Assembly: GCA_023422555.1 (NCBI GenBank)
Contig: JAFAGQ010000317.1
Span: 1 to 9,114, forward strand
Direction: 5' to 3'
From: Pseudomonadota bacterium
GTDB lineage: Bacteria; Pseudomonadota; Gammaproteobacteria; Burkholderiales; Burkholderiaceae_B
DNA length: 9,114 nucleotides
Shown in pieces: positions 7,463 to 9,114 of this stretch. The position numbers were made by a program, and so were the translations under genes. Within the stretch, counting starts at the first letter, position 1. Every line of letters starts with the position of its first letter. The notes below the pieces were generated by a model, which had not been told where the DNA came from, did not search any database, and saw only the letters and a list, made by a program, of their open reading frames with translations.

Positions 7463-7613
7463 TTTTGAAGAACTGGTCAATAATGAATTCTTTCGGTGAT
7501 TTGGGAAATGCTTTTTGTCTCAATAGATTATGTGCTGATTTATCTATTTTCTTTTTATTTATTTTTATTTAATCTGCGGCAGAATTTACATGAAAAACAG
7601 TTGAAAGACTATC

Positions 7614-7638
7614 TGTTACTGGTCACGAATTAGTAACA
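7614..7638. repeat. Perfect 7-bp inverted repeat, possible operator for vgrG
   Basis: TGTTACT at 7614-7620 and AGTAACA at 7632-7638 are exact reverse complements separated by 11 nt. The arm spacing, with centres 18 nt apart, is in the range of dimeric regulator sites. It sits about 170 bp upstream of the vgrG start. A 7-bp repeat can also arise by chance in AT-rich DNA. Confidence 0.35.
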
Positions 7639-7703
7639 AAATGAGTTAGTGAAAGTTTTGTATATCCAGTTGGCTCGCGCACCGGAATTTGGTTAACTCG
7701 CAA

Positions 7704-7727
7704 AGTATCTCCTATTGCGGAGATACT
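7704..7727. repeat. Stem-loop, 9-bp perfect stem with 6-nt loop
   Basis: AGTATCTCC (7704-7712) pairs exactly with GGAGATACT (7719-7727) around the loop TATTGC. No T-run follows on the minus strand (TTTGCG only), and the plus strand continues into CAATCAGTAAAAAAA, so it is not a classic intrinsic terminator in either direction. It could be an operator dyad, a structured leader element of the vgrG transcript, or a weak terminator for the gene ending at 7951. Confidence 0.5.
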
Positions 7728-7950
7728 CAATCAGTAAAAAAATACTACTGAATTATTCTAAACATGAACAAAACCTCGTTTCCAAAATTTGGGAATCAGG
7801 CTGAATCTTTGAGTTACGGAAAAACAATTTTACATATTATTAATATTTTCAAGAACTTGTCAGATCACATTAATGGTTGAAACGCTGTCAAGGTCCTTGG
7901 AAATAGACGAGTTAAAAAGTAAATACGATACGTTCTATCCGATCTCGTGT

Positions 7951-8343
7951 TCACTCTCTAATCACACAACTGACATCACCCTCCTGGCAGTGAAGCAGGC
8001 TATCGAGTTCTTTTGTACGCGCCTCGGTCTTATCGGACAGGCAACCTGCGACGATCATCGAATGAATGGAGCCACCAGCAGATCCGGCGCTTTGAAACTT
8101 GCAATCCAGATCACGATACTTGATCCAGGCATTTTGCGCAGACTTCAGGTCGGCCTTGCCGGACGCATCTAATTTCTTTAGCACATTCTGATAGGTCTTG
8201 TTCAACGCTGCATCGGCCTTTTTGTAATCCGCGTCAGCGCTCTGGTTCATGTCGCTTTGTGTCTGGGCATGGCTGACACCGCTTATGGCTGCCAAAAAAC
8301 CAAGACAAGTGATGGCGGTATTCAAAAGCGTTTTTCTTAACAT
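7951..8343 (-). CDS. Secreted LprI-like lysozyme inhibitor family protein (DUF1311)
   Basis: This 130-residue protein has a signal peptide (MLRKTL, hydrophobic core, probable cut after VSHA at 26), so the mature protein is probably periplasmic. Residues 34-113 match the DUF1311/LprI N-terminal domain: ADADYKKADAALNKTYQNVL at 36-55, AQNAWIKYRDLDCKF at 69-83, GGSIHSMIVAGC at 90-101 and TEARTKEL at 106-113. Members of this family include the mycobacterial LprI lysozyme inhibitor; most are uncharacterised. Mature Cys are 81, 101, 119 and 126, enough for two disulfides. At 34-36 this protein reads Gln-Ser-Ala where relatives, as I recall them, often have Cys, so one usual Cys may be missing. The start ATG at 8343 has GGAGG at 8352-8348 just upstream (4-nt gap, slightly short). 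It lies 500 bp before vgrG on the same strand and is probably a separate transcription unit. Confidence 0.85.
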   Translation of the reverse strand: MLRKTLLNTAITCLGFLAAISGVSHAQTQSDMNQSADADYKKADAALNKTYQNVLKKLDASGKADLKSAQNAWIKYRDLDCKFQSAGSAGGSIHSMIVAGCLSDKTEARTKELDSLLHCQEGDVSCVIRE

Positions 8344-8405
8344 GTGGCCTCCGTACTTCTTCAGATTATTAATTAAATTTCGAGATACCCTGCTTTAGCG
8401 CTAGT

Positions 8406-8434
8406 GTAATGTAAGTGAATTGAGGACGGGTCAA
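8406..8434 (-). promoter_or_regulatory. Possible sigma-70 promoter of the LprI-like gene
   Basis: On the minus strand TTGACC (8434-8429) matches a -35 box in 5 of 6 positions. It is followed after 17 nt by CATTAC (8411-8406), a poor -10 box (3 of 6). It lies 60-90 bp upstream of the ATG at 8343. The -35 is good but the -10 is weak, so this is tentative. Confidence 0.3.
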
Positions 8435-8439
8435 CAAAG

Positions 8440-8480
8440 GTATATCACAATTGTATATCTGCAGGGCCATATGACATATG
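8440..8480. repeat. Cluster of short repeats upstream of the LprI-like gene, possible operators
   Basis: GTATATC occurs twice as a direct repeat (8440-8446 and 8453-8459), flanking a perfect palindrome ACAATTGT (8447-8454). A few bases on, CATATG occurs twice (8468-8473 and 8475-8480), one base apart and flanked by GGC and CC. All lie just upstream of the tentative -35 box. Such spacing suits regulator binding, but short AT-rich palindromes also occur by chance. Confidence 0.3.
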
Positions 8481-8517
8481 CCAATTGCGTGGCCTTCCCG
8501 AGTATGTGTAGCTTTGT

Positions 8518-8838
8518 TCAGTTGCAACCGCCCGCATATTCCTGCAGACATGCAACCAAGGCATCAAAAACGATTCTGCATCGCCGGCTGCCGCGCAGGT
8601 CTCCGTGCATCGTTACCCAGGTCTCCAGTTCCAAAGCGAATTCATCAGCCAATAGGCGAACCAGATTCTGATCTTGCTGTGCCAGCGCCACCTGACACAC
8701 GCCAATTCCCGCCGCTGCACGTATCAGCGCGAACTGCGCGACGTCACTGTCACTGCGGAATGTGAATGCCTCCCGGATCCAGAACGGGAATCTGGTCGTG
8801 GCATTGCGCAGAAAAGGCGCTATCTGTGGGAACGGCCG
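8518..8838 (-). pseudogene. LysR-family transcriptional regulator, C-terminal third only
   Basis: An open minus-strand stretch of 106 codons, ending at TGA 8520-8518, encodes the end of a LysR substrate-binding domain. Typical segments are FPFWIREAFTFRSDSD, AQFALIRAAAGIGVCQVALA, QDQNLVRLL and ELETWVTMHGDLRGSRRCR, closing with DALVACLQEYAGG. An in-frame TAG at 8841-8839 stops the reading upstream. LysR-like sequence fades near 8830, and about 190 residues, including the whole helix-turn-helix, are absent. A GTG at 8700 could start a 60-codon frame, but that would be only the tail of the domain. The C-terminus is well preserved and has no internal frameshift, so the loss looks like a recent truncation rather than slow decay. 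It cannot bind DNA as it stands. Confidence 0.8.
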
Positions 8839-8952
8839 CTACGGCTGAATGGCAATCTTCTGAAAGCGATCATTGGCCACGAGCCGCATACCCCATTGGA
8901 TGAAGCCGTCGAACTCACCCTGAAAGGGATGGGATGTATTGCAAGTGATTGA
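8836..8952 (+). pseudogene. Possible 3' remnant of a plus-strand gene next to the truncated LysR
   Basis: The plus-strand frame ending at TGA 8950-8952 reads NGNLLKAIIGHEPHTPLDEA then VELTLKGMGCIASD, with regular codon use and an amphipathic, enzyme-like C-terminus. I do not recognise the family for certain; an NAD(P)-dependent reductase tail is one guess. Left of about 8836 the same frame runs into the antisense of the LysR remnant and is not protein-like. If real, it is the end of a gene whose 5' part is gone. A competing minus-strand frame covers the same bases, so this call is uncertain. Confidence 0.35.
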
Positions 8953-8965
8953 TTCGGCAAGCGAT

Positions 8966-8980
8966 ACGACGTTTCGTCGT
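8966..8980. terminator. Short hairpin between convergent gene ends
   Basis: ACGACG (8966-8971) and CGTCGT (8975-8980) form a perfect 6-bp stem with a 3-nt loop. It lies in the 36-bp gap between the plus-strand stop at 8952 and the minus-strand stop at 8989, where a shared terminator would be expected. No T-run follows on either strand, so it would be a weak or atypical terminator. Confidence 0.3.
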
Positions 8981-8988
8981 CATGTCAA

Positions 8989-9114
8989 TCACACATCAAT
9001 AAAGTCTTCGTAAAGCGCTAACGCATCTTCAGAAAATGCAATCAATACTTTTCCGTCTGGCACCCGTTTTTTGGCATAGCCGCCAAGACAAAGGCCCAGC
9101 TTTCTGAAAAGCAT
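8989..9114 (-). CDS. C-terminal end of an unknown protein, or a 41-residue small protein
   Basis: A minus-strand frame ending at TGA 8991-8989 runs to the window edge. It reads MLFRKLGLCLGGYAKKRVPD and then GKVLIAFSEDALALYEDFIDV. The composition is protein-like, with a basic middle and an acidic amphipathic end. An ATG falls exactly on the last three bases of the window (9114-9112), so it is unclear whether this is the start or an internal Met of a longer gene. I do not recognise the family. It is convergent with the possible plus-strand remnant ending at 8952. Confidence 0.5.
   Translation of the reverse strand: MLFRKLGLCLGGYAKKRVPDGKVLIAFSEDALALYEDFIDV

Larger units (their letters stand above)
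7448..7950. other. Gene-free AT-rich leader upstream of vgrG
   Basis: About 500 bp hold no convincing gene on either strand; the short open frames here have no ribosome site or protein-like composition. The segment includes a very T-rich run on the plus strand at about 7538-7571 (A-rich on the vgrG strand), a perfect 7-bp inverted repeat at 7614-7638 and a 9-bp stem-loop at 7704-7727. The vgrG promoter should lie here. I could not find a sigma-70 pair or a sigma-54 GG/GC pair good enough to call. AT-rich leaders of this kind are common at horizontally acquired T6SS clusters and are typical targets of H-NS/MvaT-like silencers; that is inference. Confidence 0.6.

Noticed and set aside
7448..7700. 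Sigma-54 promoter for vgrG
   Set aside because: Some T6SS operons use sigma-54, so I looked for GG-N10-GC type boxes on the minus strand and found no good match.
7785..7796. CCAAAATTTGGG repeated near positions 4 and 7782
   Set aside because: One copy encodes PNFG in the PAAR-like gene. A 12-base near-palindrome occurring twice with no other shared sequence looks accidental.
8981..8983. ATG at 8983 on the minus strand opening a 22-codon frame
   Set aside because: It has no ribosome site, is very short and overlaps the hairpin. There is no reason to call a gene.
8839..8985. Minus-strand frame upstream of the LysR remnant (SHPFQGEFDGFIQWGMRL... ending at TAG 8841-8839)
   Set aside because: It is in the same frame as the LysR remnant and looks fairly protein-like, but it has no start or ribosome site and does not fit the LysR segment expected there. 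The plus-strand frame over the same bases has more gene-like codon use. Neither is certain.
1..9114. CRISPR arrays, tRNA or rRNA genes, insertion sequences and attachment sites
   Set aside because: I saw no regularly spaced repeats, no transposase-like frame, no cloverleaf-like tRNA sequence and no flanking direct repeats of useful length.

Overview
The window is most of a type VI secretion system (T6SS) vgrG cluster, all on the minus strand, followed by a short stretch of unrelated and partly decayed genes. The G+C content looks moderate, and the VgrG, LysR and LprI-like proteins have a proteobacterial style. I lean towards a betaproteobacterium of the Burkholderiales/Alcaligenaceae type, but this is an impression from sequence style and not a proven assignment.

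Layout in transcription order (right to left). (1) vgrG, 7447-5453, encodes the spike protein; its tail is a beta-helix-like region with an Ala/Pro/Asp-rich end. (2) Three consecutive small genes of 167, 166 and 166 codons (5392-4889, 4880-4380, 4373-3873) look like diverged tandem duplicates and match no family I recognise. (3) A large gene, 3813-1171, fuses a DUF2169 T6SS adaptor domain to a pentapeptide-repeat domain. (4) A second, stand-alone pentapeptide-repeat gene, 1178-117, overlaps it by 8 nt. (5) The first 34 codons of a PAAR-like (DUF4150) spike-tip protein, starting at 104, run off the left edge of the window. Spacing is tight (overlap, or gaps of 6 to 60 nt) and no terminator is visible, so this reads as one operon. 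An AT-rich gene-free leader of about 500 bp precedes vgrG.

From family knowledge, VgrG trimers carry a PAAR or PAAR-like tip, and DUF2169 proteins act as adaptors that load PAAR/DUF4150-linked effectors. The cluster is therefore probably a 'spike plus adaptor plus tip/effector' delivery module. The effector domain and its immunity gene would be expected beyond coordinate 1 and cannot be seen. The parts not explained by this model are the three small paralogues and the pair of pentapeptide-repeat proteins. These are the best candidates for something undescribed.

To the right of the leader are a DUF1311/LprI-like secreted lysozyme-inhibitor gene (8343-7951), a LysR regulator that keeps only its C-terminal third (about 8838-8518), a possible 3' remnant of an opposing gene (about 8836-8952), and the 3' end of an unknown minus-strand gene (9114-8989). 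The two remnants are arranged as if one deletion had removed the 5' halves of a divergent regulator/target pair. I saw no tRNA, rRNA, CRISPR array, insertion sequence or complete mobile element.
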